Made by a program: the position numbers and the translations under genes. This document shows positions 27,984-41,657 of a stretch of DNA of 64,000 bases, piece by piece (position 1 is the stretch's first letter; each line of letters begins with the position of its first letter). The stretch covers positions 1,364,001 to 1,428,000 of the forward strand of contig NC_037317.1 in NCBI RefSeq assembly GCF_000143535.2. Direction: 5' to 3'. Source of the stretch: Botrytis cinerea B05.10. Lineage: Eukaryota; Ascomycota; Leotiomycetes; Helotiales; Sclerotiniaceae. The notes below the pieces were generated by a model. The model saw only the letters and a list, made by a program, of their open reading frames with translations. It was not told the DNA's origin and ran no database searches.

Positions 27984-28786
27984 ATGGAGAGGGAAGGGGT
28001 TTCGGATGTGTTGACAACGTTAGACGAGGGTAGGAATGTAGAATAGTAGAGCGTGCGAAGTTGACATATTCTCATAACTTTCCACTAGTCGTGCTCGATT
28101 TGCTTACATTGAAGGTGCGCTTTCATGATCGATTTTCAATACCTAAAAGTTTCAATTTTGAACTGCCTACTTTTATTCTCATTCGATTATTTTGTTTGGT
28201 GTGGAATTGCTCCAATATTTCTATGTAAAGCACAAATTTTCCGTATCATTTTGTCCACCCCGCCCCCCATTCTTTTTTGAAGCGAATCAAAACCCACGAA
28301 TTTCAAGCAAACTAGCTCCAAGCTCACACATTCCCATCTCCATATCGCAAGCCAGCCCATTTCCGAGCTCAAATGTATAATCCGGTTGATAAAAAAAAAA
28401 AGAGAAGAAAAACCCAATCGCTAACCTCCAAACATGCTTCATTTATGCTTGAGTCGTGAATCATCGTCGCCATGTGCATGTGCATATGAACAGCTGGACA
28501 GTAAATGCAGAATTTTGCCAGTTGTGGGAGGGGTATTGTATATGATGCCCATGAATTAATCAAGGGCAGATAAGCTCAACGATGCTCAATGATAAGAAGC
28601 ATACCAATCCATTTGCACTGAAGTGACATGGAAGGAGCCCCTTTGCCACCAGTACATGCAATTTGTAACGGCGGCCGTTGAGGAATATGTAGTAGAAGAA
28701 GAATGTCTTCGTATTAGTTTGAGGCAATTGGGAAGACACTCGAAATGAGGCCTCAAGATCAAAATGTCATTTGTCGATTGATTGTT
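27984..28786. other. Convergent intergenic region COX4 / ABC transporter
   Basis: Two 3' flanks meet here. It holds a C-rich patch near 28257-28267 and a short poly-A run near 28391-28400. No gene or structured element recognised. Confidence 0.5.
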
Positions 28787-31700
28787 TTATGTCCTTGAGG
28801 GTGGTCTCGAACCGCCACTTTTGTCGGCACTCTTACTTCCGTCAAATTTGTCGTTTCCTGTTTGCTTTTCCTCATCTGATTTGGGGCCATCTATGTCTGA
28901 ACTAGAACTAGATTTAGAACTAGAACTATCATCATTGATTCGGCTCTCCGCAGTACGAGCAAGAGCTCTTGTCGCTTCCACTTTAGTGCCAAGATTTATA
29001 TCACTGTGGTGATCTGTCTCGTATTCGCTCACGTCCATATTTCCACCTTTGATCTTGCTAGAGTGACTGGCGGGAGTCTGAATGGAAGCTGCTTCACTGA
29101 GAGCTCTGGCCCTAGCTACCATCTCGGATGCCTTCTCAGCTGCTCGTTCGGCTCTGATTTGCTTCTTCCACATCTGCGCATATCGACCTTTCTTGAGTAA
29201 TAGCTCACTATGAGTTCCAGCTTCAGCAACTTGTCCAGCATGAAGAACCAAAATTTGATCTGCATTTGTGATAGTGGACAATCGATGGCTATAATTTAAA
29301 AAAAAAATTAGTGAAATGCGAATGAAAATTAATCGGAATGCTTACGCAATGACTAGCATGGTACGGCCCTCGGACAAGGTCTTTAATGCTTCTTGAATGT
29401 GTTGTTCAGTATCAGAGTCTAATGCAGCAGTAGCTTCATCAAGCATGATGATTCGAGGATTTTTGATAATTGTTCGTGCGATGGCTACGCGTTGCTTCTC
29501 ACCACCACTAAGACGAAGACCTCGCTCACCAACCTTCGTATCGTAACCATCCGGAAATGCAAGTATCTTGTCATGAATCGAAGCAGCTCGACAGGCATTG
29601 TAGATATCTTCGTCCGTCGCGTCTTGGTTGGCATACCGAAGGTTATACATGAGAGTCTCATTAAAAAGAATTGTGTCCTGTGGTACAACACCAATGTGAT
29701 GTCTTAGCGAGTCTATGGTGACATCTTTAATGTCGTGACCATCTAGTTGAATACTACCATTCTGGGTATTGTAAAATCGAAAGAGTAGCCGGAAGACGGT
29801 GGATTTTCCTCCTCCAGACTCTCCAACAAATGCTGTAGTGGTGCCTGGTTTGCAAGTAAAACTCAGGTCCTCCAGTGCAGGCTTACGGGTATCATAAGAG
29901 AATTTAACGTGATTGAAGTCGATTCGGCCCTCACATGCTGGCAGTGGCTTCGCACTTGGCTCATCAATAACAGTCGGCTCTTCTTTGAATAGTTCAAGGA
30001 GACGTTCGCCACTAATCATAGCGCTCTGGACCCCGCGATAGAAAGAACCAAAGAAATTCAGAGGCTGTTGAAGTTGGCCCATATAGGTGATGAGAGTCAC
30101 AAACTGTCCCACTTGACGTTTACCAGTTGTGACTTGGTATGCAGCGATAAAGGAAGTTACAAGAAGTCCAGCCATGAAGACCAAGTTTTGACTAATGTTG
30201 AGGATATTCAAAGAAATGGTCACTTTGAATTCCATCTTTTGAAATGCCGAAACCGCTTGTCGGTAACGATCAAATTCATAAGTTTCAGCATTGAAGTATT
30301 TAACAGTCTCATAGGACGTCAAGGAATCATTCTTGACAGCATCCTCCTCGCGGCTGAGGTTCTGCATTTGCCGACGTTGATCTGATCGCCATCTTGCCAT
30401 CCGAATGGTAAGATAAAGATAAGAAAAGGTGATGATGCTAACCACGAGAGCGTAGTATGCGTCAAAGGCGTATGCGAAATAACCGATAGCAACTCCGAGA
30501 TCGAATATCATTGGAAGAACCTGAAAGGTCACTTGCTCCAGAAAATTATTGATGGCGTTACCCTTACTAAGTGCTGATAGGACTTCTCCAGTGCGCTTTC
30601 CAAGGTGGAAATCTAAACTCAGACCATGAACGTGCTCAAATGAGGCTGTGGTCAAGGCCTTGTATGAATACTGAGAAATTGGAATCCACAGAACCGATCT
30701 AGCAGCCCCTAGGATTCCAGAAGATCCCTGAAGAAACTTGAAAGCAATGAGAAGAGAAATGGACAACCATGGCATCGTAACCTCTTGATCATCATCGCCA
30801 GTGAGCGCGTCAGTGACCCTTCCGACTTGCAAAGGAACCGCGATGTTGACTATTCGCTGCATGACGACAAGAAGGAAGCAAACAACTACTACTATTTGCA
30901 AGCGAACGGATCTAGCTGGCCAGAGGTATGGAAAGAAGAGTGAGTATCCCTTCAAATACTCCCACCACGTTTTCGTTGTAGCTGTTGTGGGTTTATAAAA
31001 CGCAGGCACTTCGTCCACACGCTGCTGACCAATCGGTCTTCCTTGAATGTCAACGCCCTGTGCTGCAGAACCATTCGCAGTCGCATGTCCATTCAACGAT
31101 AAGGAGTCTGCAGCGGACGCATTTGCAATTGAGCCATTCCCAGAGACATGGCCGTTTCCATTCGCTCGGCCATTGAAAAGAAGAGGACTATTCTCATCAG
31201 GCTCACTGCTGCTCTGCCGGCTTCTACTTTTGTCTTTAATTGAACGTTCCAAAGTGAATATGCAATAGAAAGCTACACAGAAGAAAAGTAGAACTACCCG
31301 AATTGCATCGAGTACCAGCTCAACAATTTCCCATTGAGTTGCGTATTTGTGAAAGTCCAGATCGAACTTGAAAAGCGAGTTGAGTTCCCGGTGAGCTGAG
31401 GTGTATAGAGACAATGAAGCGGTAAGAAGCACAATCTCACCGGCCAGCGCAACTAACCATGTAACCTGGTGTGCAATCGAAGGAGATGGTGTTGTGTCGA
31501 CCAAGGAAATGAGAAAGACACTATAGAAAAAAAGAGAGGCGCAGACGTATATCTGCATGAAACAATGATTAGTATTGACTTCGTCCAAAATGCTAAGTCG
31601 AAAAAGTGAATGCTCACAGCAGTTGCTTCGCCACACCACCAACCATTCTCCCGTTTGTCAAGAGCGTGTACTACGATGTTGATCGCATTCCCGAGAAACG

Positions 31701-32028
31701 TTACTAGAACACCAGCTGAAAGCCAAAGAAATAATAGCTTCTGAACAGGAGTGAAATCCTGCAGTTTGAGCTTATCCTTATCTTGTTTTGTCCTCCTAGC
31801 AGAGCGCGGTAAAGGTTTTCCCCCAGGACCTGTGAGCATCGGTCCAGTTTCGTCGGTAGATTCCGCAGTTAGAATGCTGTGTGTGATGAATGATATAAGA
31901 AAGACGACGAGAAGAACCCATGGATAATTGAAGTGCGTGAGATTCAATATTGTCGCTGTGGTATAAGTACCGTTTCCATTGGAGTACATACTGGAGCTTG
32001 CGCTCAAGTATTCATCGACACCCGCCAT
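28787..32028 (-). CDS. HMT1: Hmt1-like half-size ABC transporter (ABCB type)
   Basis: ATP-driven transporter of the vacuolar heavy-metal-tolerance family (fission yeast Hmt1, related to mitochondrial Atm1). The 1039 residues come from exons 32028-31618, 31552-29346 and 29288-28787, with introns of 65 and 57 bp in agreeing phases. An extra N-terminal set of membrane segments (about residues 30-270, starting NYPWVLLVVFLISF) precedes a Ser/Asn/Gly-rich linker. The core membrane domain (about 330-640) and a single nucleotide-binding domain follow. Visible motifs are Walker A GESGGGKST (about 714-722), Q-loop VVPQD, signature LSGGEKQ (about 818), Walker B IIMLDEATAALD (about 838) and H-loop HRLST across the last intron. 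The C-tail is Ser/Asp-rich. Domain order and the N-terminal extension separate it from Atm1. Substrate (phytochelatin or glutathione conjugates) is inferred from the family. Confidence 0.93.
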
Positions 32029-33960
32029 TACAAGTTATATTATGTTTGAAAGACTTCCCCTTCCTTCCTTCCTTCCCTCATCAGTATACCGGATTTAAAA
32101 GCGATCGTAGACGGCTCATGACCCTTTCGATTGGGGCGAGCTGTAAATTTCTGGGGGGAGTTTGTATGTCGAGGGAGCGCGATGTCAAAGTAGCTGTGGC
32201 TGGCTGTGTGGCGATACCGAGGTATAAAACGATTGAAATTGGACCTGATACCTAAAAAGGAATTAAAGAGGAATGATCAGCGCGAGGAGTTCGAGTTCAA
32301 GTAATTCATCTGCGATTTGCGGTGTAACCAACAAATGCAGTTGTCGAGTTTAGAAGGAGAGGGATGGATGGGCTTCAACAAATAGTAGATGTGACTGTGG
32401 AGTTGTAAATAAAGTGATGGTGGCGGAGATGATGGTGGGGAATCTTCACTCAAAAAATGCTTTAAATAGTTTCGTGTACTAACTTAAATACTGAATACCT
32501 ACTTTGTGTTTTTGAACCATGAAGTGAGGGTGCGAAGGGAAGAGGAGTGTGAATGGAAATGGAAAGGGGAAGAGAGAGGGGACGAGGAAGAGGAAGAGGA
32601 AGAGGAAGACGAAAAAGAGTGAATAATCTGTGGGCAGTGGTGATAGAACTCGAAGTAGAACTCTGAATGAGGTAGAGCTAGACTAGACGTAGAGCTAGAA
32701 CTCGAAGGGGGAGAAGACTGATGAGATGAGATGAGATGAGATGAATTATACAAGAGGTAGTAGAGTAGTGAATTATCAGTATATGACAACTTGTTGGAAA
32801 GTCAAGCAAGATATCAGGTACTAATAATGAGTATGTATGTGGTATGTAGTATGTAATATGTAATGTGTAGCATGTATGTATGTATTGCAATTCTGAGGGT
32901 TTCGAATGTTGAATTTTATAAGAAGAAAAGTATAAAAGACATGAGATTCTCAAAGGATAAGCGAGAGTAAGTAGGTAGAGAGGTAGAGAGGTAGAGAGGC
33001 AGAGAGGTAGAGAGGGACGTATGTGTAGGTGTAGGTGTAGGTGTGTAGCTTCTTCTGGTGACGGTTGATACTTTGTATCGGGAGGGGGCGGTGTTGATGA
33101 TCCAAATAGACAAAGTTCAAAGAAATATAAACATTTTTTTTATCTTACCTTTTGCTCTTGTACTTTCTAAAACCTTTATGCTCTCTTTGAGCTTCTTTCC
33201 ACTCTTGGCTAAAATCAGCTTCTCAATGTGCCCTTCTCAACAAGTTGTACGTTGTCTGTCTGGCTGTCTGGCTGTCTTTCTCAATGCTTCTTGGCCGGCT
33301 TTTATATCCTAGATCTGGCACTCTATCACATCTTCTCAACTTTTTTAAACTTTTTTGATTGATCCAATGATTGGGACCCGGATACCTGTCTTCGGGAGTG
33401 TGATTGCCGACAACAGGTGCGCCAGGTTCGATGCAGAGGGGTGGGTGCAGGTGTGAGTGTGAGTGTGAGTGCAAGTGCAGGTGTAGGTAGGTAGGTATCG
33501 TTGTGAGTGGTAAAAGGGTGCAGGGACTTGGATAGAGAGGCACATGCAACATAAAATAAAATAAAGCCAAAACTAGAGCCAGAGCCAGAGCCAAAGCCAA
33601 AGCCTAAGCCTTGAAATATGTGGTATCCTGTGTCAATCAACAATAAAGTCTAGACGAAAGAAGAATGAAAGTAAATGAAACGGGCGATTCAGTCCTTCGA
33701 ATTTTCCCTGGTCGATTTAAACTTTGTTTGGCATGTTCAATGATTGGGGGAGGGAGGGGAGAGGGGGTGAAGGGGTTGTTGACGGGGTGGAAATTTCTTC
33801 TATTGCAGTGCAGTGCAGTGCAGTGCAGTGCAGTGAATGAATGGATTCGGGTACCGATCGATTGTGAATGTGTGAGTGTGTGAATGTGACTGTGACTGTG
33901 ATTGACTGTTCTTGTTCTGGTGGGCATCATCTGGTTGTGCTAATAATAAACATAGGTATA
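32029..33960. other. Microsatellite-rich, C-poor upstream region of the ABC transporter
   Basis: No gene. The plus strand is G/A/T-rich with many short tandem repeats: GGAAGA (about 32582-32612), GATGA (about 32722-32742), GTATGTA variants (about 32828-32885), AGAGGT (about 32975-33018), GTGTAG (about 33020-33045), GTGAGT (about 33450-33475), AGAGCC/AAAGCC (about 33570-33605) and six copies of CAGTG (33806-33835). The first few hundred bases should contain the ABC transporter promoter. Confidence 0.65.
33806..33835 (+). repeat. (CAGTG)6 microsatellite
   Basis: Six perfect 5-bp units in intergenic DNA; likely length-variable between strains. Confidence 0.9.
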
Positions 33961-36900
33961 ATAGGTAAGGTACGTACGATGGCTGTTTCGTAGGTGCGGT
34001 CAGAATGTACGGAGCACAATGCCAAATATAATCTCCTTTAGACTTTCGAGTTCCGCTTCTTTTTGGCTTGTTTCTGTTTCTTCTCGTATTTTCGTCTCTG
34101 TCGCTTGTTTCGTACTATGCTTCTAATGGTTGATGAATCATGAGAGCCTCCTCATTTCTTTGACCGCCAGCAGAGCACAGGCATGATATTCAATCAAGGC
34201 ATAGTGTGCTTCGGATCCAAATCAATTAGAGCGTCGGTACCGGTATGATGTCCGCCAATGGGGGTTAGGAGGTGCTGTGGGAACTGGCTTGATGAGGGTG
34301 AGGGTTCCTCTACGCTTTGGATATGCTCCATCAAATGTTCAAAGAGGGAAAGTTTCCTGAACGATGAAGGTTGGGTTGGGACTGGGAAGATTGAAAGGAA
34401 AGCTAGGAGACAGGCTAGAATTCACTCCACATAGAGTTTAAGTCGTGGTTTGGCTATTATACACTGCATAACTCGCCTGCCTACCATTCATCTCAAGGAT
34501 GCAACCCATACATCATCAATTGTGAAAGTATGCAATATGTATCATGCACCGATATATGTGGATGACGACTCGTGTCACAGATACGAATAGTCGAAAATGT
34601 TCTTACTATTGCCCAGATATATAGGCTGAAACTACTAGGTGCCCGATATTTCGCTACTTCACAAGCGTTCTTGGACCCTGATAATAATTGAAAGAGAAGG
34701 GGTTTAATTGCGGAAAGAAAAACAAGCAGTGATGGTCTATTAGGTTGGATTTTAAACTTTCCTGCTTCATGAGTATGGGGATTAGCAGCTTCATATTATA
34801 AGGGGGCCAACAACGTTACGGAAGCATTCACTAGTTACATAGGTACTTTGTACACCAACGCTATGATGAAGCAAAGTCTCGGTAAGTCTCGGTAAGTACT
34901 CTTGCCTCCCGTTTGTCTCGTTTTTTTTTTGGATTGTCTTACAGGTGATACAAGAAAATAGTACGAACTTCAAAAATAATTATAATCTATACACTGTAAG
35001 TCTATCTGTCTGCAACGTGGAAGTTGTGTCTGATTCCGGTCTAATTGTGTCCGGCTACTGGGTGGCAACTTACGGGTAGCATCTACAATCTACCGTCTAC
35101 AGAGGACTGCCCAAGGATGTTCTCATATCCCTACAAATTTCTCTACCGGTAATATCACTACAACCCCCCCAATATGGATGAGGCCTAGACCTCTATGATC
35201 GAATGGCACCACAATTGGCACACAACCCGAAGCCACAGAGGTCTGAGCGTTCATCTACTTATCCTCAAGCTCCCAAAATTTTCTTACTACAGGAAAACCC
35301 CACTTCATCCCTGACACTAGAATTTCCGCTAAAGTACTCGAGAATGAATCAGGATCGACTGCATGTCAGATACTAGGTTACTGACACGTGGTAGGTCATG
35401 GCCTAGATGTATCCATGTACTGTTGAGAGTGGAGCAGTTCTACATTTGTATCTACATGTTGCCGGTTTACTTAAAGTCTTCGGGAAGTAACGGTGTAATC
35501 TATAATCGATGTATAATATCCATCAGGCCCAGGTAGTTATGATACGGACGACTACATGATTACTACTCTGCTATGCTACTATAGAATACACCTTCGAGGG
35601 CTATACGATTCTTCAACCCTACTTATCCAGCCGGGGAAACGAAGCCGTGAACAGCACGATAATTTCTATCCAAACAAATTGCTGACAGATCCGAGTCATA
35701 CATGTGAATATCTGCATCTTTCAGGCATTAAGCATCGGTATCGCACATGTGTATTACTGTCAAAGTACGGCACTGCACAGGACAGTGATGATTCTGGTAG
35801 CGAATTTCGATCTGGCTTACGGCAACATCCTCTCCGAACATTGGCATTCCACGCCCCTCGTCGTCCCTCGCCAAAGCACCAAAGAGATGGCAGGCATCTC
35901 CTCATGTACTCTCGTACCTCTTTCATTGCCAATATGTCAAGAAACTATGATTTCGACACGACGCATGACTGCCGTCGGGCAGATATCATACATGCCACAC
36001 ATACTCGCGGAATTGGGCAGAGCTGCCGTGACACTCGGGCCGGCCGCGCATGTTCTAATCCATCAACTTAGATTACATACAGTACTTTAATAATATATGG
36101 ATACCCTCCAATAATGCGAACGGAGGTATGTATGATTGTGATTGTCAACAAGCCCTCCGTGGTCATAAAGTAATCAATAACGGCACGCCACTTTACCTCA
36201 GGTTTGATCGAGATTGGCGGTGAGAGAGGCGTTCGGGGGCGGCTTGTGGAATGACCGAGTAGAGATGGTGCGAGTGGACTTCCCTTGTCAGGTTTCGTTT
36301 CATTCTTTTAACTTCATGTACAATGTTATCATCTCGAGTGTGCTAGACGATATACCTTGAAAAGTATCTAAGCGGTGCTAGGTATGCTTCGTCTAGGTAA
36401 GTTCGAGGCAGGTTTGAGGTCGGCTCGAGGTAGGTGTATGTGGCTATCTTCGAGAAGGAAACGAAGACTATTGTGGGGTACGGGACAACATTATCTTTCC
36501 CCATTAGCCACAATATGCCTGCTACCTCGTATATATTGTCTGTTTTCTATTTGCAACAACGGACCGGTGAGCTGAATTTTGACTTTTCACGACTCACGAG
36601 TGCTCAAGCTCCAAGCCCATCTATCTCGTAAGTATGAGGTAAAGAGGGGGGAGGGGTTTCGAAACAAGGCGAGTGAGGATCAATCCTTCTCTAAAGCCAT
36701 CTTTCGGCTGGCTTTACCTCGCCGGTCTCTGGTCCGGAGAAAGACAATATTCATTCGGCGATCAATGTGTGATCAATGTACAATTATCACACTTGATCGA
36801 GAGATTGGATCTGATCAATTGATCTTTCATCATTACACATATTCCTCATCTTGTCGGCTTTGCCGCTCGCTCATATGCTAGCGACTAGCCATCCTTCCTG

Positions 36901-39380
36901 CATTTCCGTCGATATCACATTCTCAACACATGCTTCTAGACAGAAACCTGTCCCATCTGGAGAATGAGCTTTTCGCCTTAAAATCAGCATCCTAGTTGTA
37001 AAAAGTACCTCCAAAGAGAATAGTTCACAATCAGTTGATTCTAGGTCTTCATAGGCCCATAATCCCTACCTTCCCCATGGTCTACCATCGAACTTATCCT
37101 TTGAGTCTGACAGGTCGAAGCATAGCAGGATATCTGCATCAAACCTTCCATTTCGACGTATTCTTCGTTTGACTTGTACTCCGACGCGTACCCTCTCCCA
37201 ATGGATCCCACTGCGGAGTTGTTGAAATAATTGCAAAACGTCATTTGACGAGAGCGTGTGAAATCTTTCGATTCATTACAAATTTCTCTCCAGGAACATT
37301 TTCTGCTGCATATGGCTCCAAATGCTACCTTACCTTCACATCCACACCTTTTCACAGCGCTCCATGCTGACATCAGCGCATACATATTGCGAAGCCCCCG
37401 TTCTCCCCACGAACTCCAAACTTCGCGATCTGTCCCTGCATATATGACAGTCTATTTAGCCTCAACCTTTCAATTCCTGGTTCGCATCCGCATTCCTCAT
37501 CATACATGAAGGAGATGAGGAGAAGGTTACTTTACTGCACGAAATATTTTAATGACAGTTCGTATAAACCCAGAAATCGGCCATGGCAATCCCCAATGTG
37601 AGAAGCCGACCGAAACATAAAGGCCCCCAATTCAAATAGGGCTCAACAATTAAGGAAAACTCTTTGTTAATGGCTCTTGAAATTGCCAAGCTACCGATAT
37701 ATAGTTTGCGCGCTATGCACATAAATCACACCCTTTTTGTTCTTACTCTGCCCGAGAACCAGTACCACATTTTCAGGCCCTACGGCTCACAGAGAAAGCA
37801 TTGTAAGAAAGAGGCATAGCACACGACGTCTCGGCCAACCGTTGCAGTCCATCCAGCTACCCGGCGAATTGCCGATCCTCACACTTCTCTCGTACGACAT
37901 CTGAATCACTCAGGTAACACGAAGAGGGTTACACCAGGAATCGCGAAACGACTTGCATGGTTATTTCGCAAAGCCACGCCAGAAACCGCTAAAACTCCCA
38001 CTTCGGTGTCCCCATGTACTTTATCTTGTGGGACTGTCTCGAGAGCGATCCATGTAAGCATGTCATTGCGACAGAAGCCACAATATCGTTTCATGTCTCT
38101 CAGAGTCCTGTCATATTCTCTCGTGTCCTCTACATTGAAGTTTGCTATCCTCTCACATCAGCCATTCCTCGAGTCTTTCCATATGTCGCTGTAAAGCCTT
38201 CCTTCGCTTGCCGAGTGCAAAGAAACTACCTGATTGTACAAGTGTGATCGAATACATACAGCCTTTTCTTACATTTGTGATATCTTTACCGCCGTTTCAA
38301 AATTGCGCAGGTTTTGTGAGTTTTGCATTCAGCTACAGCGTTTGAAGTTTGGTGAGAGGTTGAGCCGCATATCAATGCGGAGGTCCATAGCATCGACAAT
38401 TAGGTGCATGGAAAGTTTCCGAGAATTTAGATCGTTGTGATGAGGACTGAGGAGTAATTCATTATGGTGGAATGAAAGATTCCTCGATGTCTTTTGAGAC
38501 CTGGGCTTTTGTAAGAAGCATCTTGAAATTTGACAATGTTGAGCCATGCTCCGATTTGTTCTTTTCATGGCGAAAGGTGTAGTCTCAAATCTATCATTAA
38601 TAATAATCGCATATAATATCACACGTACAATAAAAGATTTGCTATCAAGACACTCAAAATACAAACAGTCCATCAGAGGATCAGTTGAACATACTCAACA
38701 TTTACAAAGAAAGTCAATCTGAAATATTGCATCTACACGTCTGAGATCACCACCATACATCACTCTTGTTCCCATTATCATTCTCCTACTCAAAGATACA
38801 TATCCTCTCCCCTCGACCTTCTACCCCATTCCACCCCACCCTCACCCTCACCAGTACCAAAACTCCCATCCCATGAACCCCTCAATCCATGAAAATTCCC
38901 TTAAACGTATCCCACAAAATATCCAACACGGCACATACCCACAACCAACTCCAAGCAAGACACGATCCGGGAAAGAATCCAAGCAATCCCATTCCGTCCC
39001 ACCCACTAGGACCTAAATAATTTCCATGAATCCTCTTTTTAAGTTTCGAGCAGACCCCAGACGTAAATTCCATTAGGGGGGCTCTTGACTAAGCGGGAAA
39101 AGATTCGTTTCGTTGCGAATACTCACGATCCGATTCCTCGTTTAGATCTCCGACCTGAATACCTCTTTTTCTTCATTTGCCTATCATCCATCCATCCATT
39201 CATCTGCTTCCTATATCTGATACCGAATATGTACTTGAACTTATATCGTAGCCATGTAATAGGAATCTTGCCCTGTCGGTTTCTAGACTCGGATTTGCAG
39301 TTTATGTAAGTGTGGGCTCATTCTACTATGGGTGATGTGGTATAATATAAGTAACATGATTTGTTTCCCTCATATACTCT
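33961..39380. other. Gene-poor region, no supported gene
   Basis: No frame with recognisable domains. At 35556-36090 two plus-strand frames overlap (35556-36071, 171 codons; 35704-36090, 128 codons, no ATG at its start). Both are rich in Arg, His, Ser and Cys without structure, so neither is called. The duplication GGTAAGTCTC lies near 34879-34898. The rest is ordinary AT-rich sequence. Confidence 0.5.
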
Positions 39381-39394
39381 TAACAAGTGTACAA

Positions 39395-39425
<31 letters not shown>

Positions 39426-41320
39426 TACATATATTTCCAACAATGACCATCACTACAATTACAACAACATCAAATTAATCTAGATACACAATATCAGCAG
39501 CATATAGACTATCTCAAACACAAAAATCCAATCTCACAGCCGCAACTCCCACCACAATATTCTCCCTATATGTATCTCACATTCCTCCCCCCCCCCCCCT
39601 TCCCGGAATCACAATCACTTTCCCATTCATCCTCTCTGACATCACTCCAAGACGAATTGAGAACGATAAATTCTACGAAGTGAATCTGGATTATTCGTGG
39701 ATGGAGGATGTTGAAATTATCTACATGCGTGTAGTATTCTTTTCTCTTTCTTCTCTATGCTCTCCTCTCCTCACCTCTTCTAACCTCACACTATCTAACC
39801 AACCAACCAATCAACCACCCCGATCCCCCATCTCCTGCCTACCCCAGATTTATCCCTCTACTCTACCCTCTACCCTCTATCCTCTATGCACATCAATTTG
39901 TAGAATTCTCACTGCTCAACCCAACACCTCACAAAATCGCAACAAACCAAGTTTCCAAACCCCGTTAATCTATAACCCTCTCCCTCTCCCTTCTTCCTCC
40001 TTCTAAATAAACGATCCCAGAGCCTCGTCCCCCCCAATACCATATACAAAAACAAAACAAAGTAGAAAGAAAATAACTGCATATCCAAAATTCTCTTCAT
40101 ACCTCATTCCCATCATCACCGCCCTAAAACTCACCACATCCACATCCACATCTACATCTACCCAACACACCAAAACAATCATGCATAACCTGTACATACC
40201 ATACAGTACACAGCACCCTAAACAAACAAACAAACACCCACTATCCACTATCCACTATCCATAATCCAGCATTCGAAACCTCACAATTTCCCAGCCACAA
40301 CCCCTCCACATCCCCAATCCACACCAAAACACACCAACCCATATGAATCCTCCCTCTTCCCTCTCCACCCTTCACAATCCCAATCCCAACCTCGCCATTC
40401 TACTTACCAACCAGCCAAACCAGAGCGAGTCCAAGAAAAAAACAAACAAAAAAACATACAAAAAACATATATACATATATACATACATACACACATACAA
40501 ATCAACCACCAAGCTAAACTACCAACCGCCCTCGAGAGATAACCTGCTCGTAAATCTCCTCTTTTCCCCTTTCTTTCCTCTTGTCCTCTCCATATCTATA
40601 TCAACCCTTCCAATCTCACATCCCACATCCCACATCCCACACCCCCCATTCATTTATTTTTAGATTTCACCTATCCAGATCCATCTACAATAATCAAACT
40701 CCTCCCTCCCTCCCTCCATTTCTCTCCCCCCCAAAATCTCCCCTCCTCTGATTTATATGATATCATACACCATCCCTATCTGCATCCCCAAATCACCACC
40801 CCTCTCCCTCCTCTTGATAACCAGTTCCATCACCAATTCCATCACCAATTCCATTTCCAATTCACAAACTAAATTAACTACCCACCACTCTCAGCATATC
40901 ACACACTACATACCACACATCATTCACATCTAACTACTTATCCCCTCCCATCCCAACCATTTACCAACTTCATTTCTCATCACCTTCTACCTCTCTCCTC
41001 TCTCCTCTCCATCCTCGCCTCTTTCTCTCCACAAAACAACCACAAACCCCCTCCACACAACAAAGTCCCCAACAAAATTATTGAATCCAAAAGGAAAAGA
41101 AAAGAACAATATATCATAATATCATAATATAATTAAAACTACATATATTTATCCATCCACATCATCCACAACCACAATCACAACAACAACCACAACAACA
41201 ACAACAACAACACTCCTCCCTCAAAAATACCCCCTCCACCCCAGCCTACTTTCCAAAATCCAAAATAAACAAACAATACAAGAAGTTCTCCCAAAAAGCG
41301 ATTGTGTACACGAAAATATC
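39381..41320. other. G-poor, C/A/T-rich low-complexity tract
   Basis: No gene. The plus strand is almost free of G over nearly 2 kb. It contains a TA run (about 39398-39415), a C run (about 39586-39599), CCTCTAC variants (about 39857-39885), CATCCA/CATCTA runs (about 40135-40160), (CAAA)n (about 40214-40230), ACATA runs (about 40465-40500), CCCACAT (about 40617-40640) and CAACAA runs (about 41170-41212). Read on the minus strand it is the C-poor 3' flank of the ceramide synthase gene. Frames open here are compositional. Confidence 0.65.
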
Positions 41321-41657
41321 CCCTCAGCGATAAGTCATTCAGTAGCTAATATATACATAAACCCCCGCCCGCCTGTACTCATAAGCGACCATGTACCACC
41401 GTGAAGATTGGTGATGAATCCATATTGCGTGGTAGTTGTACGTTAGCATTAATCACGAGTATCATATACTCATATCATATCTTCTCCTCCAAATCCACGA
41501 CTCTGAGATGAGACTCCCATGGATATCTGACCTCTCTGATTTCGACCCTTTTCACCCGTCCCCAGTTTCTTCTAATTTCCTCAAGTATGTAGTTCCAAAC
41601 CCTTACTTCTGCTCTAGTCAAATCTTATCCTCTCCAACACGACCTTCCAAAGCCACG
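41321..41657. other. Probable 3' untranslated region of the ceramide synthase gene
   Basis: Normal-composition sequence between the low-complexity tract and the minus-strand stop at 41658. No separate gene seen. Confidence 0.5.

Noticed and set aside
28785..28812. tRNA B-box-like GGTTCGAGACC on the minus strand
   Set aside because: It is coding sequence at the end of the ABC transporter, and no cloverleaf or A box surrounds it.
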